This document shows positions 54,850 through 64,000 of a stretch of DNA of 64,000 nt, piece by piece; position 1 is the first letter of the stretch; each line of letters starts with the position of its first letter. Below the pieces are notes generated by a model that was given only the letters and a program-made list of their open reading frames with translations, ran no database searches and was not told the origin of the DNA. Made by a program: the position numbers and the translations under genes. Source of the stretch: Symbiotaphrina buchneri (lineage: Eukaryota; Ascomycota; Symbiotaphrinales; Symbiotaphrinaceae); assembly GCA_001599915.1 (NCBI GenBank), contig BCIG01000011.1:558001-622000 (forward strand), in the 5' to 3' direction.

Positions 54850-55800
54850 GTGATTCGGCCAAAATAATACCCCATAGCCGCGTGAATTATGTAGCAAACA
54901 TTGTTACCCCGCACCTTCCACTATTTAAACAGGCTCCTGGACCGCGAAATGGAGCTTCTATATCCACAAGCCATCTAGTCTTTTGAGTATATAGCAGATG
55001 TGTCTTATATCTACATATATACTGTTGCTTTCAAAACCTCAACCGAGATTTCTGTCAAACGAAGCAAGACTTTTCTTCGGGTGCTGGTTACGTCTGTGAT
55101 TTCCACACAATCATACTGCATATCCAGAAGCCAGCATTCTCTTTTCAATCTTCCCCAGCTAGGTAATTCCTCCAAAGACAATGGCTACTAACCAAGCAAT
55201 CCTGCTTGGTTGGAGGGATGCCGTGCAAGGGGGGCCAAAGATTGAACAATGGCTCCAATTCTGCGATATGCGGGAAGGAACTGCTGTCGAGCTCGCATCC
55301 TCGCAAGCCAAAGGGCTGTACCAACTACCATCGACCGAAGCTGGCTATTGCGGTCCTGCCTCTGCACCAACAAACGGTCCTTCTCTTTGTAAATCCCCAC
55401 AAACCGCACTTCCCCCAACACAGGCACCACCAGCAACACCGCCATCAAGACAATCTCCTCTACCCCTCTGCTCTTTCCGCTGTTAAGGTAAGTCTCGTGT
55501 ATTGGTACGTCTTGCTCTAGTTGATCAGTACTGACATAGATTCGGGCAGATGTCTTACCACCACGCACAAGAGACAGAAGCAAATAATAAAAGCTTTTAT
55601 TACTCACAATCTTGTGATCTCGGTAAGTCATACAAACTTCTTCGAGTCTTTGAGATGATGACTCTGACAGAACAGGCTTGTTGAATAACTCATGCATAAC
55701 ATCCTTCATCTGTCTTTCCGCATCTTGCAAGTCAAGGTAAGGTCACACACATACTGGTTCAACTTGTTTCAGATGATCTTTCTGACATCCCTACTTGTAG
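54850..55800 (+). promoter_or_regulatory. Promoter and possibly spliced leader of orphan locus
   Basis: A TATTTAAA element lies at about 54922-54929. Downstream, three good plus-strand intron candidates occur before the main ATG at 55801: GTAAGT at 55488 with acceptor TAG near 55540; GTAAGT at 55622 with CAG near 55671; and GTAAGG at 55739 with TAG at 55800. Small upstream frames start at 55181 (101 codons, AACAATGGCT-like context) and 55551 (MSYHHAQETEANNKS). This could be a spliced 5' untranslated region with upstream frames, or coding exons of the same gene whose phases I could not join. Confidence 0.35.
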
Positions 55801-57216
55801 ATGTCACAACAACTAGGCATGATCTGGTGCCACCAGTGCGGTCGTGCTTGGCCTGGCTTCTGTCCCTTTCACAGGATTCAACAACAGCCAGCGGCAACTG
55901 CTGGTTTCGCCCAGATGCCTTCCTTTGCTTCGGCCCAGCGCCAAGCTACCCAGCCAATGCAATACACCCAGGATACAGTGCAATACGACCAGGCTGTAAT
56001 GCAATACCAGAGGGCCACAATGCAATACGATCATGCTGCAGTGCCTTCACGCCCTACTTTTGGCTCTCTCTTTGGTGGCCCTGCCTCCGGTCTCGGCGTC
56101 AAGCTTTCCCTCGGCCTCCGGCCAGCCGTCCTCCCAGCCGTCCGCCCAACCCATCTCCCGCAGCAGATTGCCAGAAGCCGAAAAGCAACCCGGAAGAGGT
56201 TCTCCAATGCAAAGAAGCTCGCTGGAGAAGCGCGGGCGGCTGGAGAACCAGCCCACGTTGTGGATGAATTGCTGAAAAGGGCCATCAAGCTTCATGAACA
56301 TGCCAAGAGGGCCTGCACAACCGGTCGGGCCCCGGAACTGGGACCACTGGCTGCTCTAGAAATTGAAAGGAGGGAGAGGGAGAAGGCCAAGGTCAATGCA
56401 GTGGTAGAACGTCCGGTCGCAGAACCACAGGCAACACAAAGGCAGCGGTATATCAAGTCCTCAAAACATGCCGACAAGGCTCCTGCCGACAAGACTCCTG
56501 CCGCCAAGTCGTCCAGCGCCAAGGAGGGAGAAGGTCAAGATCAATGCAGTGGTAGAACGTCCGATCGCAGAAGCACGTTCAACACCAAGGCAGGGGCATG
56601 TCGTCACGCCAACAAGACTCTGCCAGCAAGTCGACCGCCGCGGTGTCTTCCATTCCTGCTGCCTCCAATGCTTCCTCCGCGGGCAAGAGTTCGAAAAGAG
56701 ACGTCTCTTTCGGAGAGTAGGTGGCCGCTTGGAGAGGAGACTCGAAACGAGTCGGAGGGACAGGATGGATTGTCCTCAACCAACACGCAAGAACCCTCTC
56801 CATCCGCTGGATTGGAGGGACTGGCTCGGGACCGCGAGGAGACCGCGAGGCCCGTCAAGATAATCTTGACATCCGCCTTTGTCACTCACAACTCGCAGGC
56901 GACAATGCCACGAACAACATCATCCGTGTCTGTTTGTGAGTTGGCCCAATTCTCACTCGGTCTGGGTGATCACGCCACCCAGATCGAGTGGTGCCACAAT
57001 GCGGAGAAGGGAGTGCCGCTATCAAGCACAAGATCGCACGATTATCACACCCTTTTGCATGCAAGAGAGTGTGTCATTTCTTCATGTTCCCTTGAGTTCA
57101 CTGTACGTGGCTCATCCTTGCTTCTGTTTCTCAAAATGAGAGCCCAGATCATCCCTTCTCTTTTATGCGATCGCAATAGCAAGAAGCCGGTCCTATCACA
57201 ATGTCTTTTCGCGTAG
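55801..57216 (+). CDS. Orphan low-complexity hypothetical protein
   Basis: Not recognised. The open frame gives 471 residues. It starts directly after a possible splice acceptor with MSQQLGMIWCHQCGRAWPGF and a Cys/His group (WCHQCG, then FCPFH) that could bind one zinc. Four seven-residue MQY repeats follow, then a helical stretch rich in Arg/Lys/Ala (SRKATRKRFSNAKKLAGEAR, HVVDELLKRAIKLHEHAKRA). Beyond about residue 200 the sequence holds an imperfect 70-bp repeat whose second copy is out of frame with the first. Another frame there encodes a plausible Ser/Ala-rich end (AASNASSAGKSSKRDVSFGE). So the true C-terminus may differ from the one given, through an unseen intron or a decayed end. Confidence 0.4.
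   Translation: MSQQLGMIWCHQCGRAWPGFCPFHRIQQQPAATAGFAQMPSFASAQRQATQPMQYTQDTVQYDQAVMQYQRATMQYDHAAVPSRPTFGSLFGGPASGLGVKLSLGLRPAVLPAVRPTHLPQQIARSRKATRKRFSNAKKLAGEARAAGEPAHVVDELLKRAIKLHEHAKRACTTGRAPELGPLAALEIERREREKAKVNAVVERPVAEPQATQRQRYIKSSKHADKAPADKTPAAKSSSAKEGEGQDQCSGRTSDRRSTFNTKAGACRHANKTLPASRPPRCLPFLLPPMLPPRARVRKETSLSESRWPLGEETRNESEGQDGLSSTNTQEPSPSAGLEGLARDREETARPVKIILTSAFVTHNSQATMPRTTSSVSVCELAQFSLGLGDHATQIEWCHNAEKGVPLSSTRSHDYHTLLHARECVISSCSLEFTVRGSSLLLFLKMRAQIIPSLLCDRNSKKPVLSQCLFA
55957..56040 (+). repeat. Coding minisatellite, 4 x 21 bp
   Basis: Four copies of a 21-base unit, consensus RTGCAATACNNCNNNGCNNYA, encoding (M/V)QYxxAx heptads inside the orphan protein. The copies have diverged at several positions but keep the frame. 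Confidence 0.85.
56378..56595 (+). repeat. Imperfect 70-bp direct repeat, 148 bp apart
   Basis: Copies at about 56378-56447 and 56526-56595 share GGGAGAAGG and the long core TCAATGCAGTGGTAGAACGT. Both encode NAVVERP(V/I)AE, but in frames one base apart because the offset of 148 is not a multiple of three. Suggests a duplication in a coding sequence followed by a frame change. Confidence 0.8.
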
Positions 57217-57321
57217 GCAAACAATGAGATGAATCATCAAGTTCTTTGCCTTCTTTGCCTTCTTTAAGACGTCCGCTGGAATCAATCCAGCAACTGACAC
57301 CGAAAGGATGGTTAGAGAGGG

Positions 57322-57741
57322 ATGACAGCTCTAATCGCAACAGCAATGCAAGACGATGCATTGACCAATGAGGAGAGCTTCGACAAGATTTCCGATGAAG
57401 CCTTCAATAGCCTGCGCCGAGGTACTAATACGCCGGAACCCCTCCAGACACCATCGGAAGCAATATCGACGACACCAGAAAGTTCGTTGAGGGCGGAAAT
57501 CACCCTGAGACCATATCAGCTCGATGCCGTTGGAAGGCTCATAAGCATGGGCGACAGCGAGCGAAATGGAGCTATTTTGGCGGATGACATGGGCCACGGC
57601 AAAGCCATGGTCATCATTACATTGATCGCCATCAGCCGGCAGGGGCAGACACTTATCGTTACACCGGCTCCTCTCAAAGCAATGTGGGTAAGAGAATTGG
57701 CTTCCAAATTCTCACCTTCGTTGTGCGGGGCCTGTGGGTAA
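57322..57741 (+). pseudogene. Remnant of a SNF2-family ATPase N-terminal lobe
   Basis: A 139-codon open frame that ends early. After a Ser/Thr-rich lead it shows the start of a SNF2 helicase core: LRPYQLDAVGRLISMGDSER (Q-motif region), then ILADDMGHGKAMVIITLIAI for motif I, where families usually have DEMGLGKT, and LIVTPAPLKAMWVRELASKF for motif Ia. Motifs II to VI are not found in the 1.2 kb that follow on either strand. The missing Thr/Ser after Lys in motif I and the absence of the rest argue for a non-functional fragment. It lies next to the orphan low-complexity locus. A spliced gene with very diverged later exons is a less likely alternative. Confidence 0.6.
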
Positions 57742-58966
57742 GGCGTCTGCGAAATGGATTGTTCAGTGGGCAGCCACTTTGGAGCACGCTTCCAGTAGTG
57801 TTTCATAACATTGCAGCTTGCTTATTCATCGACAGCACCGTGTACACAGGTGGTGTGGTGGCTACCGTATGTGACTGACTTGTTCGGCAAGTACCCGCCG
57901 AAATCATCAAAGGCGGAATCTCTGAGTCCTTTTCCTCAATAACTTGAACCTCCTGTAATTGGTTTCATGCTCAAGACATAGCATGTTGCATATATCCTTC
58001 CTAGATGCGGATAGGACATGGGTTGAAATTGACCAGTGAGAGATAGCTTGTGAATGGACTCGTCACGATCGCCCGTGGACAGGAGAAAGGACAACAAGAA
58101 GAGCAGAAACAGACTCGTGCCGCTTCTGGTGAATTCAAGGTGATGACAATCAAGCTTAATTCGACTGAGCATCGTTTTGTGTCGTGAGATGGTAATTCGG
58201 CCGGTCCAAGATTACTTGCGATCCTACTTTCATCCTTATCCACCCTCCCAAGGAGACCGATTCTACTACGGATGCCAGCGTCTCGTAGTCCTCCACCACC
58301 CCCAGCCTCCAAACACTGCCAATGCGCATACTGAAGGAATGCACACAGACATCCCAAAGCACAAAGACGGTGTCACTTACATGAGTACTATCGCTGTCCA
58401 CCCTGATCACTGTGGACGCGTCACTTGTTGAGCTTTTGCTGACCGTACCACTTCACATTCAGAAATATCTAAATGCTGACCTCGCCGGCCTGCACAAACC
58501 ACCGGCGTTACCATTCCTAACACATAACATCTAGCCAAGCCACAGAGGGTAAAACTGCTGGGCAGTGTGAAAGACGCGCAATCACGATTTGATGACTGTC
58601 AGCAAAAGGAGACACCAGTCTCCATCTATGGTAAACGAAACACCACAGATACCATGTGCATCTCCTTTGGCCGATCTTTTGTCTCATCCTCTCTATGTGG
58701 TAGATTCCTCCGTCTACTGGTCCTTTCGGTAGTCGTGCTTGCGTCTCCTTGTGATCTTTCATTTGACCAGCCATGCAATCTATCAATAGAACTCGCATAA
58801 AGTCCTTTTCATGTCTTCCATAACCACTTCAGGCTGCCCATCGCACTACACTCGTGCATCTATAAAGAGCTGGTTGAGTCCTCAATTGATGCTATTCACT
58901 GAGAGCAATCCCTAAGAATTTCTCACTGTATACACATATTAGCATCTGGAACTTTCCCCGCTCACA
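57742..58966. other. 1.2-kb intergenic region
   Basis: No SNF2 motif or other domain recognised. Weak frames exist (58177-58431 plus, 58001-58357 minus) with no family features. TATAAAG at 58861-58867, about 100 bases before the next ATG, is a good core promoter for the cupredoxin gene. Confidence 0.4.
58861..58867 (+). promoter_or_regulatory. TATA box of the cupredoxin-like gene
   Basis: TATAAAG placed 100 bases before the start codon at 58967, leaving room for a leader of about 65-75 bases. Inducible surface-protein genes in fungi often have such a box. The mapping is by sequence only. Confidence 0.5.
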
Positions 58967-59779
58967 ATGCTTATTTCTGTCCTCATTCTGTCCGCCTTGC
59001 CCCTGATCAGGGCCCAGTATGGCGGTGGCAGTAGCCCCAGCTCGAGCTCTGCCGCGGCATCCACCACTGTCGCTGCTGCTGCTGTCTCAACTCCTTCAGA
59101 CACGCACATCATCAACGTCGGACAGGGCGGTCTCGTTTTCTCTCCCAACAACATCACCGCAGCCGTTGGCGATACCGTCCAGTTCCGCTTCTTCAGCTCT
59201 CCGGCCGCTCATTCGGTAGCGCAGGGAAACTTCAGCTCCCCATGCCAGCCTCTTGACACCGGCTTCTTCTCCGGCTTTCTGTCCGGCAACAGTGATGGCA
59301 CCGTAGGGCTATTGCTCCCTTTCATCTTGGTAGCGACCGTCCACTGATCTGCCGCTTAGAGCAATGAGTTCACTGTTACCATCAATGACACGAATCCTAT
59401 CTGGTATTACTGCTCCCAGACAACAGGCTCTCACTGCCAGCAGGGAATGGTAGGGGTGATCAATCCTCCGTAAGTGTCCGGTGCCGTTCTAAGCCAGCTG
59501 CGACCGTTTCTAATTAGACACCACAGCACCGATGGCTCGCAGACCCTAGACCAATACAAATCGGCTGCGTCCAGTGCTGGGAACAGCAACTCGCAACCTG
59601 GTGTACAGGGTGGCGTCGTTGGAACAGTTGCCGCAGTATCAGCATCCTCCAGCAGCTCCACGAGTGCAACTGCCTCCGCTGGCTCCTCAAAGTCGGATGC
59701 TACTGTCCTTCAATCAAGCGTCTTGGCACATGCCATGGTTTGTGCATTGGCGGTCCTGACGGGAGCCTTGATGATGTGA
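58967..59779 (+). CDS. Secreted GPI-type serine-rich cupredoxin-like protein
   Basis: Small extracellular, cell-surface protein with a cupredoxin (plastocyanin-like) fold. Three exons (58967-59302, 59360-59469, 59518-59779) sum to exactly 236 codons, 235 residues. Signal peptide MLISVLILSALPLIRAQ; then a short Ser/Ala-rich stretch; the cupredoxin part has HIINVGQGGLVFSPNNITAA, VGDTVQFRFF, AHSVAQGNFSSPCQP, and FTVTINDTNPIWYYCSQTTG followed by HCQQGMVGVINPP. The His, Cys, His and Met are placed as type I copper ligands. A Ser-rich stalk (SASSSSSTSATASAGSS) and a hydrophobic tail (MVCALAVLTGALMM) indicate a GPI anchor. Widespread in filamentous fungi, role mostly unknown. Confidence 0.88.
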
Positions 59780-60414
59780 GTCGGTGATTCTGACAAGGTG
59801 GGAATCCCGGCACAGGCGGGTTGATGCCTGAGGAGGATCAGATACAATCAAAGATAGGCTCTTCTCTCTGGGCCGGTACGTAATGTAGGACTGTGATCGA
59901 TAGGGCGCAAGTCTACCAGCTATAACAAACAAATTGACATGATCTTTCGCGCCCAACAAATCAATGCATCGTTGGGATACGAAGCCCGGCATCTGCAGCT
60001 TGAGATTTCACATACTGATGCAAGGCAGCTTTATTTCTTGTTTACTGCTGTTAATGGATCCTAGTACGCCCTAGAGGTACCTTCACAGGCCAACGATGAT
60101 GCATCCTTTCAGCTGTAGTAAATGACACTAATGCGATGAAAGATGCCCTCCTCGAGTAGATGAATTTTCAGATCTGGCTTAATACCGAAGAGGAACACAA
60201 GGTGGATCCCATTGGATACTCCTTGGTACAATGACCGACTCCTGCATGGCATACTCCAATTCACTAGCAACTCCTCATACGCCGTTCGGATCTCATCTCC
60301 ATATGGACATGATGAACAAAAGAGACTCCCATGGTATCAGTAATGTTTTGACAGCTATACAGTTGGTTGACAGCCAATGACCACTGAGTAATCATTACCC
60401 ACTTCCCTTCTATC
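59780..60414. other. Convergent 3' intergenic region
   Basis: About 635 bases between the facing ends of the cupredoxin and sirtuin genes. No gene or repeat recognised; a 92-codon minus frame (59714-59992) overlaps the cupredoxin 3' end and is not convincing. Confidence 0.4.
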
Positions 60415-62302
60415 TCAGTTCACGATCATGGCTATGCTAGGCGGTAACCGACCAGCATGTGATCCTAGGTGATAACTGTTCCCGCTGGTTGCTTCCTCGT
60501 TTGATTCGCTCACGCCTGTATGGTTTCCAGGCCCAAATTGCCCTGGCTGCTTTACTGGCACATTGAAAGAGCCTTCAAGCATAGCCGTGACCGAAGGCAA
60601 TACAGGCGCCGATTCGGGTAAAATAACTTCAGGCCTCTCAATGAGCATCTTTTCCCGCCCTTCAACAGTTGCTTCAGTTTTTGTGACTTTGAATGCGTCC
60701 TTGATCTTCTGACTGGAAACTGTCGAGGCCTGCTTTTTGACCGCGCTTTTGGACCTGGAGGCTGGTTTCTTTGACTTACTAGAACCAGTCGTTTTGATAC
60801 CAACATGGTTCGGCTTTGCTTTGAGATCTTTCCTCTGGACCATATTTATCACCTTCTCCGAGTTGTGTCTCTTGGAAGAAGGTTTAATGACACCAACCGG
60901 CCCAACCAGGGGACTATCAGCAGGTGTGAGAATGCCTGCAGATTGAGCTTTCTGGGCTTTCTTTTTCGGGGATTGCACGACGACAGACACCTCCCCTTGC
61001 TCAGATTTAACCTTCGCAAGCTCTTCCTTTGTGATCTCCTGGAAGCTAGGTTCCTCTTCCTCGTCCCACTTCCTCAATCCTGCATATTGTGCAACCTCTT
61101 CGCAATCACCCCGGACGACAAGGTCCCAGCAATTCTCGAATTCCCTGCCAACGGGCTCCGGACCGTTATTGATCCAGATGGCGATACCATCGCGCCGTGA
61201 CCGAGTTACTGCGCACATCTCTCGTACGATGCGCCGCACACCTGGAACTTTCAGGCTGGTTCCTACGACAACGACTGCGTCCGGGCGACTCCGCAAATCC
61301 GAAGTAGTCACGGCGCCGATGGCTTCGTCATCAGGGTTATGCTCATTATACAGTACTATCCTCGGACGCAACCGTCCGATACCATGACTCCTTTTACCGG
61401 CCACGGTTGTGCGCACGGCATCCAACATCTCACACTCACGGCAGATTGGCGGCAACGGCCCCTCGAACAAAGTCGGTTCGAACTCGGAAAGATGGTGACA
61501 CTTTTGGCACACCATCTTTTCGAGGCCACCGTGAAGCTGGATGGTCTTTGGCCAAGGACCCTTTCTGTTTAGGGGTACCTCCGTCCGAAGCGGGGGCAAG
61601 GAAGTATCGATGCCGTCCACATTCTGGGAGTATAAGCGCAATAGCCGCCCCTCTTGCGCAAGTCTTGCCAGAAGATGGTGAAAAGATGTAGGCTCCGCGG
61701 CACGGACGAGGTGCGAAAGAGAGCGTACCATATCGTGGAACGAGGATGTAGACGTTTCGGTATGATAAACAGAGGCATCAAACAGATGCTTCCCAGATGC
61801 TTTCAATTTATGCTGCTCGCGAAGCGACGCAAAGAGACCAGTGGACGAACGGAAGTCGGGCACTATCGAAAGGTAAGAAGATATTGGTGGAGGGTGAACC
61901 AGGGTACGACTTACCCCCAGCTGAAACCGATATACCGGCACCTGCAATAACAACGATCTTCCGTCTTTTGCGCAAAGCTTTCATCAATAACTCCATTTGT
62001 GAACCCTGTTGCTCTATGCCAGGTCCTTCCGATCTCAAGTCCAAATACTGCGTAGTCCGCGGTTTCGGTTCTGCCAACTTTCGCTTCTTGGCTGGAGGAG
62101 GGCCATCGGGTCCCAGTGTGATGGAGGAATCTTCGGCTATTGTGATTGATGAATCGTCCGCATCTGGCGACGGAGAATTGCAGTGGTATACTTGAGATGA
62201 AGGGGGAGATGGATAGAAATCCGGCGGAGAAGGGGATAAGGACCCAATGGAGCTGAGAGGGGAGGAGAGGTCAGAGACGCTGTCCCAGTCGGGGGCCTCC
62301 AT
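60415..62302 (-). CDS. Sir2-family histone deacetylase, Hst3/Hst4 type
   Basis: NAD-dependent deacetylase; the Hst3/Hst4 class removes acetyl from histone H3 Lys56 and matters for genome stability and silencing. Two exons (62302-61915, 61862-60415) sum to exactly 612 codons, 611 residues. The Rossmann part begins KIVVIAGAGISVSAGVPDFR (the intron falls inside this motif), then STGLF. The active site reads LYSQNVDGID and IQLHGGLEKMVC. The zinc site is CQKC and CREC. RPRIVLYNEHNPDD, VVVGTSLKVPG and WINNGPEP follow, all typical. N-terminal 75 residues are Ser/Pro-rich; the C-terminal 240 residues are Lys/Ser-rich and probably disordered, with many basic patches. It appears intact. Confidence 0.9.
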
Positions 62303-63383
62303 TTCGCATCAACAAAGGCGGCTTGTGATTCGTAGACACAGCGCACGGCCAAGAACAACCAAAAAGAGTGACGAGATCCTAGCTGAGAGCTATCATGCTG
62401 CCCAGCAGCAGGACTGTGTTGCGTCGAAGGGTGGAGAGCGTCGTGTGTAAGCTGCAGATTTACTGCGACTGTATGCGGACTGTTGTCGTTGGTTCCGTTC
62501 TCGGATCTGGCAGAAGAAGACGGGCGGGCCGACATACGAATGCTCAAGGCTTAAGCGAAGAGCGACGGCGGTTCTGTGCGCTGTGTGTGTGCTGTGTGTT
62601 GTGCTGTTTGTTTATGACCTGCTCTTGGCATTATTGTGCAATTACGGAGTACAGAAGACGGAACGCTTTGTGCGTCTTCCTCAATATTAATTTATCAGAC
62701 GACCAATATCTATTACGAGATTGATACAATGTGCAGCGTGTGGAGTCATGTCGACTAGGCGGTTGATTTAACAATGGAACAATAATCAATATAACTCCTT
62801 TAGATGCAGAAGCTGGCGTTGCAGTCTTGAACATCAAGGCATGAAGGATTAGACAACTGATCTATCCAAGCCCATGGGCGGCGTTTATGATATTGGCAGC
62901 CTTATTCTCGTTATCTAAGGTACCTTCGGTATTATTATTCTGAAGGTATCATTATTATTGTTTTTTCTGTTTATGCAGTGCATCAAGCACTTCTGCGCTG
63001 GAGACGCCCATTTGTGCTGTGCAGTCACCGCCCCAGTAACAAAGGGGGAATGGATTAATTGATTGATCGGCGGGTGATCCAGGAACGTTTCGGTCACTCA
63101 ACCCTTTCCACGTTAGCCCCGGGAAAAATGATTTCCCGATGCGTCGCGATGGCGCTCAATTCTAAAAGCGCACCTACCTTACGTCGTATCGTCGATACCT
63201 TAGGACTACTATCTTCCGAAGGTGGGCACCTTCTCAAACCGCCAACGTCGCCTCCAGAGCGATTGCATCGCCGGACCTTGGTCGTTCATGCGTCCTGATC
63301 AGAACCGATGATGGCTAGTAGCGGCGTTCAATGCAGGCGTTAATGCGTACGCTCAGCCGTGGGACGGTCCCCCGGAAATCGCT
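62303..63383. promoter_or_regulatory. Divergent intergenic region sirtuin / MED16
   Basis: About 1.08 kb holding two promoters. A GTGTGTGTGCTGTGTGTTGT microsatellite-like run lies at about 62582-62601, and a TATTATTATT tract at 62929-62960. No gene supported; plus frames in the left third overlap the sirtuin leader. Confidence 0.4.
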
Positions 63384-64000
63384 ATGCCCCTAATGATGAT
63401 GGACGACGACGCTCTAGCTATGGATGAGCTTTTCGGCGATGCTTCCGGCCTGCCTTTACCCACTGTAGTACACCATTCTCAGCCCAAGGGCCTACTCCAG
63501 CTAATTGAAGAGCTTCGAACGACTGGAGCGTGCTCGTGAGTCCAATTGCCCGGATACACTTGCGTTGCAAGGTGCTGAGACGTGCCCTAGAAAGATCGCC
63601 TGGTCAAGGCTGGGTGCATACACTAGAAATGGCGATCGTGAATTGGTTGTGCGCAACCTGCTGGCTAGACCGGAAGATGGCCGATGGACATTGAGCGACG
63701 AGACGCAGGTCCCATTGAGCTTGTCGGTCGAAGGTCGCCGCATCACACATATACAATGGAGCACAACAGGCTCTGAGCTGGCGGTGGTGGATAACGTTGG
63801 TCACATAACCATTCTCACTACCTTCATCGTCTTCAATAGATTCATCGTCGTGCGTCGGGGTGACGTGGATCCAGATGATGACCTTGCCGCGGTCGTGGGT
63901 TTGCATTGGTTGAGCACCGAACGCCCGGTAGAGCATCCCAGACTGTTCAAGGGGCCGCGTCTTGCTGACTTCCTGGCAGTTCTGGTTGTTTCGAGCAGTT
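63384..64000 (+). CDS. Mediator complex subunit 16 (MED16), 3' end outside window
   Basis: Tail-module subunit of Mediator, linking gene-specific regulators to RNA polymerase II; known as Sin4 in yeast. Exon 1 (63384-63535) gives MPLMMMDDDALAMDELFGDA and ends at GTGAGT. Exon 2 starts at 63591, joining as GACSKIAWSRLGAYTRNGD, which matches the conserved Med16 start. It continues GRRITHIQWSTTGSELAVVD, a WD-like repeat, then NRFIVVRRGDVDPDDDLAAV, also conserved. A further intron is likely at about 63931-63984 (GTAGAG to CTGGCAG), after which the reading would be FWLFRAV; without it the frame also stays open. The remainder lies beyond the right edge. Confidence 0.8.

Noticed and set aside
55188-55730. 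Minus-strand open frame of 180 codons
   Set aside because: Spans several plus-strand intron candidates, has no family features, and nothing on that strand supports a promoter or introns.
1-64000. CRISPR array, transposon ends or RIP-type decay
   Set aside because: No regularly spaced repeats, no paired terminal repeats with a transposase, and no A/T-rich decayed block; the only perfect long duplication is the 249-bp coding repeat.

Overview
This is about 64 kb of nuclear DNA from a filamentous ascomycete (Pezizomycotina); I cannot fix the class. The evidence is short introns (mostly 45-60 nt) with GTNNGT donors and CTNAC-type branch sites, compact genes on both strands, Zn2Cys6 regulators with fungal_trans domains, a GPI-type serine-rich cupredoxin, and fungal proteins such as DAD3, an NRC-2/FPK-type kinase, DCC1, TFB4 and a She4/UNC-45 chaperone. 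Exon models were built by hand from splice sites. For most of them the summed coding length is an exact multiple of three, which is a useful internal check.

Layout. 0-7 kb: a Zn2Cys6 regulator cut by the left edge, divergent from a zinc-type oxidoreductase; a 2-kb stretch without a secure gene; then DCC1 (cohesion, minus). 7-21 kb: a very large DH-domain RhoGEF, chaperonin CCT1 (minus), prolyl-tRNA synthetase (plus) and a TBF1-like telobox Myb protein (minus). 21-24 kb: a secreted, membrane-anchored histidine-acid-phosphatase-like gene with a perfect 249-bp in-frame tandem duplication, a Tyr in place of the catalytic His, and one in-frame stop. 24-31 kb: mitochondrial uS19m, TAF10, a tandem two-domain GFA/CENP-V protein and MRE11. 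31-35 kb: two unrecognised proteins. 37-47 kb: an NRC-2-type AGC kinase, DASH subunit DAD3, mitochondrial uS5m divergent from the tRNA methyltransferase TRM2, and ARP3. 47-55 kb: a taspase-type threonine aspartase, TFIIH subunit TFB4 and the UNC-45/She4 myosin chaperone. 55-60 kb is the most accessory-looking part: an orphan low-complexity protein with minisatellites and a possibly spliced leader, a remnant of a SNF2 ATPase and a cupredoxin-like surface protein. 60-64 kb: an Hst3/Hst4-type sirtuin and the 5' part of Mediator MED16, cut by the right edge.

Most genes are single-copy housekeeping functions (translation, protein folding, transcription initiation, chromatin, DNA repair, mitosis, actin). 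They do not form a pathway cluster. Several act in genome stability (DCC1, MRE11, the sirtuin, TFIIH, TBF1), but nothing in the sequence shows this is more than chance. I saw no CRISPR array, rRNA, convincing tRNA, or intact mobile element. I did not find a clear new multi-gene system. The points most worth checking are the duplicated phosphatase-like gene, the orphan 55-57 kb locus, the large linker in the taspase, and the two uncharacterised proteins at 31-35 kb.
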